DNA from: DASZZZ01 sp036260375
Lineage (GTDB): Bacteria; Actinomycetota; CADDZG01; WHSQ01
Assembly (NCBI GenBank): GCA_036260375.1
Contig: DASZZZ010000018.1
Span: forward strand, 44,545-108,544
Direction: 5' to 3'
DNA length: 64,000 nucleotides
The position numbers were made by a program, and so were the translations under genes. Shown piece after piece: positions 47,511 to 56,077 of the stretch (its first letter is position 1; each line of letters starts with the position of its first letter). The notes under the pieces are model-generated. The model was not told the origin of the DNA, searched no databases, and worked only from the letters and a program-made list of their open reading frames with translations.

Positions 47511-48294
47511 CGCGGCACGCGCGGAGTCGCCCACCGACACCGTCGCCGCGGCGTGGTCCGAGTACAAGGACGCGGGGGCGAACGAGGCGCGCGACCGGCT
47601 GATCCTGCACTACTCGCCGCTCGTCAAGTACGTCGCCGGCCGCGTCGCCGTCGGCCTGCCGGCGAACATCGAGCAGGCCGACCTGATCTCCTACGGGATC
47701 TTCGGGCTCATCGACGCGATCGACAAGTACGACCCGGCGCGCGGCATCAAGTTCGAGACCTACGCGATCAGCCGCATCCGCGGTGCGATCATCGACGAGC
47801 TGCGCGCGATCGACTGGGTGCCTCGCTCCGTGCGCTTCAAGGCGCGCGAGGTCGAGAAGGCGTACAGCGAGCTCGAGAACAGGCTCAAGCGTCCGCCGTC
47901 CGACGCGGAGATCGCGCACGAGATGGGCGTGTCCGTCGACGAGCTCAACGGCATCTACACGCAGCTCTCGACCGTGTCGCTCGTCGCGCTCGACGAGTTG
48001 CTCACCGTCGAGGGCGACCGCGACAAGGTGTCGCTGATCGACACGCTCGAGGACACGAAGACGACGGGACCGACGGAGGCGTTCGAGACGCAGGAGATGA
48101 AGCAGATCCTGACCGGCGCGGTCAACCGTCTTCCCGAGCGCGAGAAGATCGTCGTCACGCTCTACTACTACGAGGGCCTGACGCTCGCGCAGATCGGGCA
48201 GGTGCTCGGCGTCACCGAGTCGCGCGTGTGCCAGATGCACACGAAGGCGGTGCTGGCGCTGCGCGGCAAGATCACCGAGGCGACGAGCGACTGA
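47485..48294 (+). CDS. whiG: RNA polymerase sigma factor, FliA/WhiG family
   Basis: 269-residue sigma-28-type factor. Region 2 is RLILHYSPLVKYVAGRVAVG, then QADLISYGIFGLIDAIDKYD and KFETYAISRIRGAIIDELRA. Region 3 is PPSDAEIAHEMGVSVDELN; region 4 is LPEREKIVVTLYYYEGLTLA and IGQVLGVTESRVCQMHTKAV. In actinobacteria this locus encodes WhiG, which controls development or motility; no flagellar or anti-sigma gene is seen nearby. The ATG lies inside the end of xerC, so the two are co-expressed. Confidence 0.9.
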   Translation: MSKATPEPDAARAESPTDTVAAAWSEYKDAGANEARDRLILHYSPLVKYVAGRVAVGLPANIEQADLISYGIFGLIDAIDKYDPARGIKFETYAISRIRGAIIDELRAIDWVPRSVRFKAREVEKAYSELENRLKRPPSDAEIAHEMGVSVDELNGIYTQLSTVSLVALDELLTVEGDRDKVSLIDTLEDTKTTGPTEAFETQEMKQILTGAVNRLPEREKIVVTLYYYEGLTLAQIGQVLGVTESRVCQMHTKAVLALRGKITEATSD

Positions 48295-48323
48295 CCGCCG
48301 GGCTCGCCGCCCGGGCCCCGTGG

Positions 48324-48329
48324 TAGCCT
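48324..48329 (+). promoter_or_regulatory. -10-like box upstream of rpsB
   Basis: TAGCCT about 150 bases before rpsB and just upstream of the folded leader; no good -35. Confidence 0.3.
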
Positions 48330-48351
48330 TCCTGCGATCCACAAATTCACA

Positions 48352-48450
48352 CGCCCGTCTCCCTCCGAGGCCGCGCGCGGCTTCCATCGGAGGGCTTCGG
48401 TCCCGGCGCGGCCGGGTCGACGGGCGGAGGAGTCCGGCCCCCGCGGCCGG
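48352..48450 (+). promoter_or_regulatory. Structured rpsB leader RNA (three-way junction plus hairpin)
   Basis: An 8-bp closing stem (CGCCCGTC 48352-48359 with GACGGGCG 48419-48426) encloses two hairpins. One is CCCTCCGA/TCGGAGGG (48361-48368 with 48387-48394, containing an inner GCCGCGCGCGGC fold); the other is CCCGGC-gcg-GCCGGG (48402-48416). A further hairpin CCGGCC/GGCCGG (48434-48450) ends 14 bases before the AGGAGG of rpsB. All pairings are perfect and nested. S2 leaders are known autoregulatory sites in other bacteria; here the role is inferred from structure and position. Confidence 0.55.
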
Positions 48451-48477
48451 CGCAACCGAAGACCAGGAGGTTCGACC

Positions 48478-49581
48478 ATGCCGGTCGTGACGATGCGGCA
48501 GCTGCTGGAGGCCGGGGTCCACTTCGGCCATCAGACCCGTCGCTGGAACCCGAAGATGAAGCGCTACATCTTCGCGGAGCGCAACGGGATCTACATCCTC
48601 GATCTCCAGTTGACGATGAGCGGCATCGAGCGCGCCTACACGTTCGTGCGCGACCTCGTCGCCGGCGGCGGCACGATCCTGTTCGTCGCGACCAAGAAGC
48701 AGGTGCAGGACGTCCTCGAGGAGCAGGCGCGTCGTTGTGGCATGCCGTACGTCAACTTCCGGTGGCTCGGCGGCATGCTCACGAACTTCCGCACGATGCA
48801 CGACCGCATCCAGCGCGTGCGGGAGCTCGAGGAGATGGTGACGACGGGCTCCATCGACGGTCTTCCCAAGAAGGAGGCGCTGCGCCTGCGCCGCGAGTAC
48901 GACAAGCTGTCGCGCAACCTCGGCGGCATCCGCGATCTCGACAAGCTTCCCGACGCGATCTACATCCTCGACACGAAGAAGGAGGAGATCGCCGTCAAGG
49001 AGGCGCGCAAGCTCGGCATCCCGATCGTCGCGGTGCTCGACACGAACTGCGACCCGGACGAGGTCGACTTCGGCATCCCCGGCAACGACGACGCGATCCG
49101 CGCCGGCACGCTGCTGACGCGCATCGTGGCCGACGCGGTCATCGAGGGTAAGGCGTTGCGCGCGCCGTCCGACGGTCACGAGGAGACGGCCGCGCCGCCC
49201 GCGCCGGAGGAGATCCTCCCGGGGGCCGCGGCGCAGCCCAAGGCGGAGTGGGAGCTGCAGCTCGAGGCCGAGGAGGCCGCCGCGCGCGAGGGGGCCGCGC
49301 CCGAGGGCGGCGCGGCGTCCGGCGACGCGGCCGCGGCGCCGTCGAGCGCCGACGACGACGACGCGACCGCCGCGCCGTCGAGTGCCGCCGCCGACGACGC
49401 GACCGCCGTGCCGTCGAGTGCCGCGGACGACGCGACCGCCGGGCCGTCGAGTGCCGCCGACGACGACGCCACCGCGGCTCCCGATCCGACCGCGGGCGGC
49501 ACGCCGCGCTCCGCGACGCCCGCGGCCGACGACGGCGGCGCGCGCGACGACGACGCTTCGGCCCCCCGATCCAATTCCTGA
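48478..49581 (+). CDS. rpsB: Ribosomal protein S2 (uS2) with long acidic repetitive tail
   Basis: 367 residues. The first ~225 are standard uS2 of the small subunit: MRQLLEAGVHFGHQTRRWNP, MKRYIFAERNGIYILDL, FVATKKQVQDVLEEQA, FRWLGGMLTNF and VDTN-like VLDTNCDPDEVDFGIPGNDD. The remaining ~140 residues are an Ala/Asp/Ser/Pro-rich disordered extension containing four tandem 11-12-residue units built on A-P-S-S-A-x-D-D-x-A-T-A. Actinobacterial S2 often has some extension, but this one is long and repetitive. AGGAGG lies 7 bases before the ATG, after a structured leader. It is the first gene of rpsB-tsf-pyrH-frr. Confidence 0.97.
   Translation: MPVVTMRQLLEAGVHFGHQTRRWNPKMKRYIFAERNGIYILDLQLTMSGIERAYTFVRDLVAGGGTILFVATKKQVQDVLEEQARRCGMPYVNFRWLGGMLTNFRTMHDRIQRVRELEEMVTTGSIDGLPKKEALRLRREYDKLSRNLGGIRDLDKLPDAIYILDTKKEEIAVKEARKLGIPIVAVLDTNCDPDEVDFGIPGNDDAIRAGTLLTRIVADAVIEGKALRAPSDGHEETAAPPAPEEILPGAAAQPKAEWELQLEAEEAAAREGAAPEGGAASGDAAAAPSSADDDDATAAPSSAAADDATAVPSSAADDATAGPSSAADDDATAAPDPTAGGTPRSATPAADDGGARDDDASAPRSNS
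49336..49476 (+). repeat. Four tandem 33-36-base repeats in the rpsB tail
   Basis: Units at 49336-49371, 49372-49407, 49408-49440 and 49441-49476 (12, 12, 11 and 12 codons). Each starts with a small residue followed by P-S-S-A and an Asp run and ends A-T-A. The high nucleotide identity between units suggests recent expansion by slippage or unequal recombination. Confidence 0.88.
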
Positions 49582-49609
49582 CGACGGCAGACGACGAAAG
49601 GCGCAACGC

Positions 49610-50233
49610 ATGGCAGAGATCTCCGCACGTGACGTGAAGGCGCTGCGCGACGCGACCGGCGCCGGCATGATGGACTGCAAGAAGGCGCTCGCCGAGGCGG
49701 GCGGCGACATCGACGCGGCGAAGCGCATCCTGCGCGAGAAGGGCCTCGCCGACGCCGCCAAACGCACCGGCCGGGCTGCGTCGGAGGGCATCGTCTACAC
49801 GTACCTCCACCGTCCGGACCCGAACTATCCCCCCAAGCTCGGCGTGCTGCTCGAGCTCAACTGCGAGACCGACTTCGTCGCCAAGACCGAGGCGTTCGAG
49901 CGGCTGGCCAAGGACATCGCGATGCACGTGAGCTTCGCGGACCCGTCGTGGACGACGCGCGACGAGGTCCCGCAGTCGGTCATCGACGAGGAGTCGGCGA
50001 TCTACGCGAAGCAGGCGCGCGACTCGGGCAAGCCCGAGCAGGTGATCGAGAAGATCGTCGCCGGCAAGCTCGAGGCGTTCTACAAGGACAACGTCCTGCT
50101 GGACCAGGAGTGGATCCAGGACAAGAGCAAGACGATCGGCGCGCTGGTCGACGAGGCGAAGGCGTCGATGGGCGAGAACGTCACCATCGGCCGCTTCTGC
50201 CGCATCCGCGTCGGCGAGGGAAAGCAGGGCTGA
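49610..50233 (+). CDS. tsf: Elongation factor Ts
   Basis: 207-residue nucleotide-exchange factor for EF-Tu, the short form. The N-terminal UBA-like domain is ISARDVKALRDATGAGMMDC, followed by KKALAEAGGDIDAAKRILRE. The core carries LGVLLELNCETDFVAKTEAF and AMHVSFADPSW, and the C terminus ENVTIGRFCRIRVGEG. The ATG follows a GAAAGG-type site 28 bases after rpsB, in the usual rpsB-tsf pair. Confidence 0.96.
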   Translation: MAEISARDVKALRDATGAGMMDCKKALAEAGGDIDAAKRILREKGLADAAKRTGRAASEGIVYTYLHRPDPNYPPKLGVLLELNCETDFVAKTEAFERLAKDIAMHVSFADPSWTTRDEVPQSVIDEESAIYAKQARDSGKPEQVIEKIVAGKLEAFYKDNVLLDQEWIQDKSKTIGALVDEAKASMGENVTIGRFCRIRVGEGKQG

Positions 50234-50238
50234 CGCGC

Positions 50239-50970
50239 GTGCACGAGGCCGCCGCCCCCAAGTACGGCCGGGTCCTGCTCAAGCTGTCCGGCGAGGCGTT
50301 CGCCGACCCCCGGTCGCAGTTCGGCATCGAGGGGCGCGTCGTCGCGTCGATCGCGCGCCAGGTCGCCGAGGCGCAGGGCCTCGGGACGCAGCTCGGCGTC
50401 GTCGTCGGCGGCGGCAACATCATCCGGGGGCTGAGCGCGTCGGCACAGGGCACGGACCGCACGACCGCCGACTACATGGGCATGCTCGCGACGGTGATCA
50501 ACGCGCTCGCGCTCCAGGACGCGCTCGAGAAGGAGGGCGTGCAGACGCGCGTGCAGACCGCGATCTGGATGCAGGAGCTCGCGGAGCCCTACATCCGCAG
50601 GCGCGCGATGCGCCACCTCGAGAAGGGCCGCGTCGTGATCTTCGCGGGCGGCACGGGCAACCCGTACTTCTCGACGGACACGACGGCCGCGCTGCGCGCG
50701 CTGGAGATCGGCGCCGAGGCGATTCTCAAGGGGACGCGCGTGGAGGGCGTGTACGACTCCGACCCGCTCGTGAACCCGGAGGCGGAGATGTTCACCTCGC
50801 TGCCGTACATAGAGGTGCTCAAGCGCGGGCTGAAGGTGATGGACTCGACGGCGGTGTCGCTGTGCATGGACAACCGCCTGCCCATCATCGTCTTCAACCT
50901 CAAGGCCGGAAACCTCGTACGGATACTGTCCGGCGAAGAGGTCGGTACGCTCGTGCACGCGGACGCGTAG
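50239..50970 (+). CDS. pyrH: UMP kinase
   Basis: 243-residue bacterial UMP kinase of the amino-acid-kinase fold, making UDP from UMP and ATP. RVLLKLSGEAFADPRSQFGI is the phosphate loop, VVVGGGNIIRGLSAS binds UMP, and DRTTADYMGMLATVINALAL, RAMRHLEKGRVVIFAGGTGN, PYFSTDTTAALRA and MDSTAVSLCMDNRLPIIVFN complete the signature. GTG start 5 bases after the tsf stop. Confidence 0.96.
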   Translation: MHEAAAPKYGRVLLKLSGEAFADPRSQFGIEGRVVASIARQVAEAQGLGTQLGVVVGGGNIIRGLSASAQGTDRTTADYMGMLATVINALALQDALEKEGVQTRVQTAIWMQELAEPYIRRRAMRHLEKGRVVIFAGGTGNPYFSTDTTAALRALEIGAEAILKGTRVEGVYDSDPLVNPEAEMFTSLPYIEVLKRGLKVMDSTAVSLCMDNRLPIIVFNLKAGNLVRILSGEEVGTLVHADA

Positions 50971-51030
50971 TCGGTACGCTCGGCACTCGGACGCGTGGTC
51001 GTACGCCGGCGCGTAGAGGAAGGGGGCGAC

Positions 51031-51597
51031 GTGGAACGCGACAAGGACGCGGTCCTTCGCGAGGCCTCGGACAAGATGCACAAGGCCGTGTCCGTGAACC
51101 TCGAGGAGCTGTCGTCGATCCGGTCGGGGCGCGCCAGCCCGGCACTGCTCAACCGCGTCCAGGTCGAGTACTACGGGACGAAGGTCCCGCTCAACCAGGT
51201 CGCGAACCTGTCGGTCCCCGAGCCTCGTCTGCTGGTGATCGCGCCGTACGACCCGAACTCGATCGCGGCGATCGAGAAGGCGATCCTCGCCTCCGACCTC
51301 GGGATCACGCCGAACAACGACGGACAGGTCGTCCGCCTCGCGTTCCCGCAGCTCACCGAGGAGCGCCGCAAGGAGCTCGTCAAGGTCGCCCACGCGCGCG
51401 CCGAGGAGGGCCGCGTCGCGATCCGCAGCATCCGGCGCCACGCGAAGCAGGACCTCGAGCGCATGAAGAAGAGCGGCGAGCTGTCCGAGGACGAGGAGCG
51501 CGCCGCGGAGGCGCAGCTCCAGAAGCTCACCGACAAGCACGTCGCGGAGGTCGACCAGAACTTGAAGCGCAAGGAACAAGAGCTGTCCGAGGTCTAG
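51031..51597 (+). CDS. frr: Ribosome recycling factor
   Basis: 188-residue RRF, which splits post-termination ribosomes with EF-G. The three-helix bundle shows ELSSIRSGRASPALLNRVQV, then YYGTKVPLNQVANLSVPEPR, ILASDLGITPNNDGQVVRL, PQLTEERRKELVKVAHARAE and the C-terminal LQKLTDKHVAEVDQNLKRKE. The GTG at 51031 is chosen over a start 12 codons upstream because GAGGAAGGGGG lies 6 bases before it. It follows pyrH by 60 bases. Confidence 0.95.
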   Translation: MERDKDAVLREASDKMHKAVSVNLEELSSIRSGRASPALLNRVQVEYYGTKVPLNQVANLSVPEPRLLVIAPYDPNSIAAIEKAILASDLGITPNNDGQVVRLAFPQLTEERRKELVKVAHARAEEGRVAIRSIRRHAKQDLERMKKSGELSEDEERAAEAQLQKLTDKHVAEVDQNLKRKEQELSEV

Positions 51598-51605
51598 GGC
51601 GCGTC

Positions 51606-52499
51606 GTGGCGGCATCCGCGCGCGGCCCTCGAGGCGAGCCCGCACGACGCGACGACGCGGACGCGCGCGTGATCCCGCAGCCGCGCACGCGCGGCGGACG
51701 CAACCTCGCGACCGCCGTCGTCACGGCGCTCGTCCTCGTCGCGGTGCTCGTCGCCGCGTACCTGCTCGGCGCCGACGCGGTGTTCTGGCTCGCGGCCGTC
51801 GTCGTCCTGCTCGCCCTCTACGAGCTGCTCGACGCGGTCGCGCGCACGGGCCGGCGGCCGCCGATCGCGTTCGCGCTCGCGTGCGCGTTCGTGCTCATGG
51901 CGGCGGCGTACTTTCGTCCGGACGACCCCGAGCTCGTCGTCGTCGCGCTCGGCGTCGCGACGTTCGGGTCACTCGCGCTGGCGCTTCGTCCCGCGCGCGG
52001 CCGGAGTGCCGCGAGCGACGTCGCGTGGACGGTCGCCGCGGTCGCGTGGATCGGCGGCGCCGGTGCCGCGGCCGTGTCGATGCTCACGCTGGCCGGCGGA
52101 CTCGACCTCCTCGTCGCGCACGTCCTCGTCACCGCGATCGGCGACATCGGCGCGTACTTCGTCGGCGTGCGGTTCGGACGCCGCAAGCTCGCGCCGTCGA
52201 TCTCGCCCGGCAAGTCGTGGGAGGGATTCGCCGCTGGTCTCGTGTGCGCGCTCGCCGCCGGGACGGTCGCCGGGCTCCTGCTCGACCAGCTCACCGCGTG
52301 GGACGGCGTCGCCGTCGGCGCGCTCGTCGGCGTGCTCGCGCCGGTGGGCGACCTCGCCGAGTCGCTCGCGAAGCGCGAGCTCGGGATCAAGGACTCGGGC
52401 CGGCTGCTGCCGGGCCACGGCGGCTTTCTCGACCGCATCGACGCGATCGTGTTCTGCGCGCCGATCGTCCTGCTGTACCTGCGCGCCGTCGTCGCGTAG
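51606..52499 (+). CDS. cdsA: Phosphatidate cytidylyltransferase
   Basis: 297-residue membrane enzyme making CDP-diacylglycerol for phospholipid synthesis. About eight hydrophobic spans. The C-terminal signature is GDIGAYFVGVRFGRRKLAPS, ISPGKSWEGFAAGL, then VGDLAESLAKRELGIKDSGR and LLPGHGGFLDRIDAIVF, with the conserved Asp, Lys and Gly positions of CDS family proteins. GTG start 8 bases after frr. No rlmN separates it from dxr, unlike some relatives. Confidence 0.94.
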   Translation: MAASARGPRGEPARRDDADARVIPQPRTRGGRNLATAVVTALVLVAVLVAAYLLGADAVFWLAAVVVLLALYELLDAVARTGRRPPIAFALACAFVLMAAAYFRPDDPELVVVALGVATFGSLALALRPARGRSAASDVAWTVAAVAWIGGAGAAAVSMLTLAGGLDLLVAHVLVTAIGDIGAYFVGVRFGRRKLAPSISPGKSWEGFAAGLVCALAAGTVAGLLLDQLTAWDGVAVGALVGVLAPVGDLAESLAKRELGIKDSGRLLPGHGGFLDRIDAIVFCAPIVLLYLRAVVA

Positions 52500-52533
52500 C
52501 GAACGGCGGGGCGGGATAGAGACGGCGCCGTGT

Positions 52534-52539
52534 GACAAT
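52534..52539 (+). promoter_or_regulatory. -10-like box, leaderless-type, for dxr
   Basis: GACAAT six bases before the dxr ATG with a TG two bases upstream; no ribosome-binding site in between. Confidence 0.38.
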
Positions 52540-52545
52540 CGGCCG

Positions 52546-53640
52546 ATGACGAGGCGGATCGTCGTGCTCGGCTCCACGGGCTCGATCGGGCGTCAGGCGC
52601 TCGACGTGATCGCGGCGCGCGACGACATGAGAGTCGTCGGCCTCGCGGCGGGCTCGGACCGCGCCCAGCTCGACGCGCAGGCGCGCGCGACCGGTGCGCA
52701 CTTCGCGTGTCTGGGCGCGGAGGCCGCCGTCGAGCTCGCGCGCCTGCCCAAGGCCGACGTCGTTCTCAACGCGATCGTCGGCGCCGCGGGGCTGCGCGCG
52801 TCGACCGCCGCGCTCGAGGCCGGCAAGGTCCTCGCACTCGCCAACAAGGAGAGCCTCGTCGCCGGGGGAGAGGTGTGCCGCGCCGCGGCCGCGCGCGGCG
52901 GCGGGACGATCGTCCCGGTCGACTCGGAGCACGCCGCGATCGCGCAGTGCCTCGAGGGCCGCGCCGGCGCCGACGTCGCGCGCATAGTGCTCACCGCGTC
53001 GGGCGGTCCCTTCCGGACGCGCGGCGACCTGTCCGCGGTGACGCCCGCCGAGGCTCTCGCCCACCCGACGTGGACGATGGGGCCGAAGATCACGGTCGAC
53101 TCCGCGACGCTGATGAACAAGGGCCTGGAGGTGATCGAGGCCCACCACTTGTTCGGCTTCGGCTACGACGACATCGACGTCGTCGTGCATCCGCAGAGCG
53201 TCGTGCACGGCGCGGTCGAGCTCGCCGACGGATCGGTCGTGTTGCAGGCGGCGCCAGCCGACATGCGCATCCCCATCCAGGCCGCGCTGACGTACCCGCA
53301 GCGCGGCACGCTGTCGTTCGAGCGCATCGACTTCGACAAGCTCGGCGTGCTCGAGTTCGAGCCCGTCGACCGCGAGCGCTTCCCCGCCCTGTCGCTCGCG
53401 TACGACGCCGGGCGGCGCGGCGGTACGCATCCCGCCGTGCTGAACGCGGCCAACGAGGTCGCGGTCGGCGCGTTCCTCTCGGGTGAGCTGCCGTTCACGG
53501 GCATCGCCGACGTCGTCGCCGGCGTCCTGTCGGAGCACGACGGCGCCGCCGGCGACGACCTCGGAGCCGTGCTCGCGGCCGACGCGTGGGCGCGCCGGCG
53601 CGCGCGCTCTCTCGTCGACGCGCGCGCGGGAGAGCGATAG
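52546..53640 (+). CDS. dxr: 1-deoxy-D-xylulose-5-phosphate reductoisomerase
   Basis: 364-residue NADPH enzyme converting DXP to MEP, the committed step of the non-mevalonate isoprenoid route. RRIVVLGSTGSIGRQALDVI binds NADPH, and LALANKESLVAGGEVCR, VPVDSEHAAIAQCL (metal Glu), LTASGGPFR, KITVDSATLMNKGLEVIEAH and VVVHPQSVVHGAVELADGS complete the active site. It is encoded with ispG two genes away, and rseP between them, in the order common to actinobacteria. Confidence 0.96.
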   Translation: MTRRIVVLGSTGSIGRQALDVIAARDDMRVVGLAAGSDRAQLDAQARATGAHFACLGAEAAVELARLPKADVVLNAIVGAAGLRASTAALEAGKVLALANKESLVAGGEVCRAAAARGGGTIVPVDSEHAAIAQCLEGRAGADVARIVLTASGGPFRTRGDLSAVTPAEALAHPTWTMGPKITVDSATLMNKGLEVIEAHHLFGFGYDDIDVVVHPQSVVHGAVELADGSVVLQAAPADMRIPIQAALTYPQRGTLSFERIDFDKLGVLEFEPVDRERFPALSLAYDAGRRGGTHPAVLNAANEVAVGAFLSGELPFTGIADVVAGVLSEHDGAAGDDLGAVLAADAWARRRARSLVDARAGER

Positions 53641-53644
53641 CGGC

Positions 53645-54817
53645 GTGCTCGGCGTCGTCCTGTTCGTCGTCGCGATCCTGACCGTCGTGATGATCCACGA
53701 GGCCGGTCACTTCCTCGTCGCCAAGCACTTCGACTTCAAGGCGACGAAGTTCTTCGTCGGCTTCGGCCCGACCGTGTGGTCGACGCAGCGCGGCGAGACC
53801 GAGTACGGGATCAAGGCCCTGCCGCTCGGCGGCTTCGTGAAGATCGTCGGCATGAACCCGTACGAGGACGTTGCGGAGGCGGACCGGCATCGCTCCTATC
53901 CGAACAAGCCCGGGTGGCAGCGCGCGCTCGTGCTCGTCGCGGGCTCGGCGACGCACTTCGTCGTCGGATTCGTGCTGCTGTTCGTCGCCGCGCTCGCAAT
54001 CGGGCACCCGACGCTGACGCCGGTCGTCTCCGGCGTCACGCGCACGATCGAGGGCGTCGAGACGCCCGCGGCGCGCGCCGGCTTCCGGCCCGGCGACCGC
54101 ATCGTCGCGGTCGACGGCGAGCGCACCGAGTCGTGGACGGACGTGCGCAACGCCATCCGGGCGCAGAGCGACCACGTCGCGTCCTTCGTCGTGGAGCGCG
54201 ACGGCGAGCGGCGCTCCGTCACGGCCGAGCTCGGCGTCGCCGAGTTCGACGCCGAGGGCCGGCCGGTCGACTACGTCGGCCCCGGCGGTCCCGCGCCCCG
54301 CCTCGAGGAGGGCCACACGCTGGCGCCGTTCCTCGGCGTCGCGCCGAGCGAGGCGAGCCGGCGCGACGACCCGCTCGGCGCGCTCGGCTACGCGGGGGAA
54401 CGCACGTGGCACTTCACCGTCCAGTCGGTCACGTTCATCGACGACGTCTTCACGATGCCGTTCGACGACGACTTCTACGCCGCGTTCGACCGCGGCGCCG
54501 AGCGCGGCCCCGAGTCCGGCGTCGGGCTCGTCGGCGGCGCGCGCCTCGCGGGGCAGGTCGTCGAGAGCGGCTTCTGGTTCGGCTTCCTGCAGATGGTCGT
54601 GAGCTTCACGATCGTGGTCGGCGTCATGAACCTGTTGCCCCTGCCCCCGCTCGACGGCGGTCACCTCGCGGTCGTCGCGTGGGAGTCGGTGACCGGACGC
54701 AAGGTCGACGTGCGCAAGCTGATCCCGGTCGCGGCAGCGGTGATCGCCTTCTTCGTCGTGCTGTTCGCGGCGATGCTGTACCTCGACATCGCAAACCCGC
54801 TGCAGCTGCCGAACTGA
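53645..54817 (+). CDS. rseP: Site-2 protease RseP/Rip1 family metalloprotease
   Basis: 390-residue intramembrane zinc protease that cleaves anti-sigma factors and other membrane proteins. The first helix carries TVVMIHEAGHFLVAKHF (H-E-x-x-H zinc site). YGIKALPLGGFVKIVGMNPY follows. A PDZ domain occupies about residues 130-230 (RAGFRPGDRIVAVDGERTES). The second metal motif is VMNLLPLPPLDGGHLAVV with the ligand Asp. The C-terminal helix is VAAAVIAFFVVLFAAMLYL. GTG start 4 bases after dxr. Confidence 0.95.
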   Translation: MLGVVLFVVAILTVVMIHEAGHFLVAKHFDFKATKFFVGFGPTVWSTQRGETEYGIKALPLGGFVKIVGMNPYEDVAEADRHRSYPNKPGWQRALVLVAGSATHFVVGFVLLFVAALAIGHPTLTPVVSGVTRTIEGVETPAARAGFRPGDRIVAVDGERTESWTDVRNAIRAQSDHVASFVVERDGERRSVTAELGVAEFDAEGRPVDYVGPGGPAPRLEEGHTLAPFLGVAPSEASRRDDPLGALGYAGERTWHFTVQSVTFIDDVFTMPFDDDFYAAFDRGAERGPESGVGLVGGARLAGQVVESGFWFGFLQMVVSFTIVVGVMNLLPLPPLDGGHLAVVAWESVTGRKVDVRKLIPVAAAVIAFFVVLFAAMLYLDIANPLQLPN

Positions 54818-54840
54818 CGCCGCTAGGGCGGCCCCCGCCC

Positions 54841-54846
54841 TAGACT
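54841..54846 (+). promoter_or_regulatory. -10 box, leaderless-type, for ispG
   Basis: TAGACT exactly six bases before the ispG ATG with no ribosome-binding site. Confidence 0.5.
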
Positions 54847-54852
54847 GGGACC

Positions 54853-56022
54853 ATGTTCGAACGCCGCAAGACGCGTCGCATCCACGTCGGCTCCGTCCCC
54901 GTCGGAGGCGGCGCGCCGATCTCGGTGCAGTCGATGACGACGACGAAGACCGACGACGTCGCGGCCACACTCGTGCAGGTCCACGAGCTCGCGACGCAGG
55001 GCGCCGACATCGTGCGCGTCGCGGTCCCGCACGAGGGCGACGCCCGCGCGCTGCCGACGATCGTGGGCGAGGGAGGGGTGCCCATCGTCGCCGACATCCA
55101 CTTCTCCGTCCGTCTCGCGATGATGGCCCTCGACGCGGGCGTCCACGGGTTGCGCATCAACCCGGGCAACATGCGCAACCCCAAGCACGTCGAGGAGGTC
55201 GCGGTCGCGGCGCGCGAGTCGAAGACGCCGATCCGCATCGGCGTCAACGCGGGCTCGCTCGACCGCAAGCTCGTCGCCAAGCACGGCCGGCCGACGGCCG
55301 AGGCGCTCGTCGAGAGCGCGCTCTACGAGATCGCGCTGTTGGAGCAGCACGGCGTCACCGACATCAAGGTGTCGGTCAAGCACCAGAACGTGCCCGAGAT
55401 GATCGCGGCGTATCGCATGCTCGCCGAGCGCACCGACGTCCCGCTCCACCTCGGCGTCACCGAGGCCGGCACGCCGACCCACGGCGTCGTCAAGTCCGCC
55501 GTCGGCATCGGCACCCTGCTGGCCGAGGGGATCGGCGACACCATCCGCGTGTCGCTCACCGCCGAGCCCGTCGAGGAGGTCAAGGTCGGCAAGCAGATCC
55601 TCAAGGCGCTCGGGCTGCGCGAGGACGGCTTCGACCTCGTCGCGTGCCCCTCGTGCGGCCGCGCCGAGCTCGACGTGTTCGCGCTCGCGCGCGAGGTCGA
55701 GGAGCGCATCGGCAAGATGGACCTGCCCGCGATGCAGGTCGCGGTCATGGGCTGCGAGGTCAACGGGCCCGGCGAGGCGCGCGACGCCGACATCGGCATC
55801 GCCGCGGGCCCCGGGCGCGGGCTGCTGTTCGCCAAGGGCAAGCAGATCGGCTGGGTGCCGCACGAGCGGCTCGTCGACGCGCTGCTCGAGGAGGCCGAGC
55901 GCGTCGGCGCCGAGATCAGGGCGCGCGGCGAGCCCGCCGGCGGCGGGGCCGTCGTCGTGAAGGGCGCCGGCCGGCGGGAGCCGATCGTGTCGATCGGCAT
56001 GCGCGCCCCGGAGTCGCCCTAG
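54853..56022 (+). CDS. ispG: 4-hydroxy-3-methylbut-2-enyl diphosphate synthase
   Basis: 389-residue Fe-S enzyme of the MEP pathway (MEcPP to HMBPP). The TIM-barrel half has ISVQSMTTTKTDDVAATLVQ, ADIHFSVRLAMMALDAGVHG, LRINPGNM, IRIGVNAGSLDRKL and HLGVTEAGTPTHGVVKSAVG. The ferredoxin-like half supplies the 4Fe-4S ligands in ACPSCGRAELDVF and GCEVNGPGEARDADIGIA. The final GRREPIVSIGMRAPE is unremarkable. Predicted leaderless mRNA from TAGACT. Confidence 0.96.
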   Translation: MFERRKTRRIHVGSVPVGGGAPISVQSMTTTKTDDVAATLVQVHELATQGADIVRVAVPHEGDARALPTIVGEGGVPIVADIHFSVRLAMMALDAGVHGLRINPGNMRNPKHVEEVAVAARESKTPIRIGVNAGSLDRKLVAKHGRPTAEALVESALYEIALLEQHGVTDIKVSVKHQNVPEMIAAYRMLAERTDVPLHLGVTEAGTPTHGVVKSAVGIGTLLAEGIGDTIRVSLTAEPVEEVKVGKQILKALGLREDGFDLVACPSCGRAELDVFALAREVEERIGKMDLPAMQVAVMGCEVNGPGEARDADIGIAAGPGRGLLFAKGKQIGWVPHERLVDALLEEAERVGAEIRARGEPAGGGAVVVKGAGRREPIVSIGMRAPESP

Positions 56023-56077
56023 TCGCACGGCGCCTGCGCCCGCGCCGGCGAGCCCTCCACCACGTCGCGCGACGGCC

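Noticed and set aside
47350..49791. Minus-strand frame of over 800 codons opposite whiG, rpsB and tsf
   Set aside because: Antisense shadow of clearly conserved housekeeping genes.
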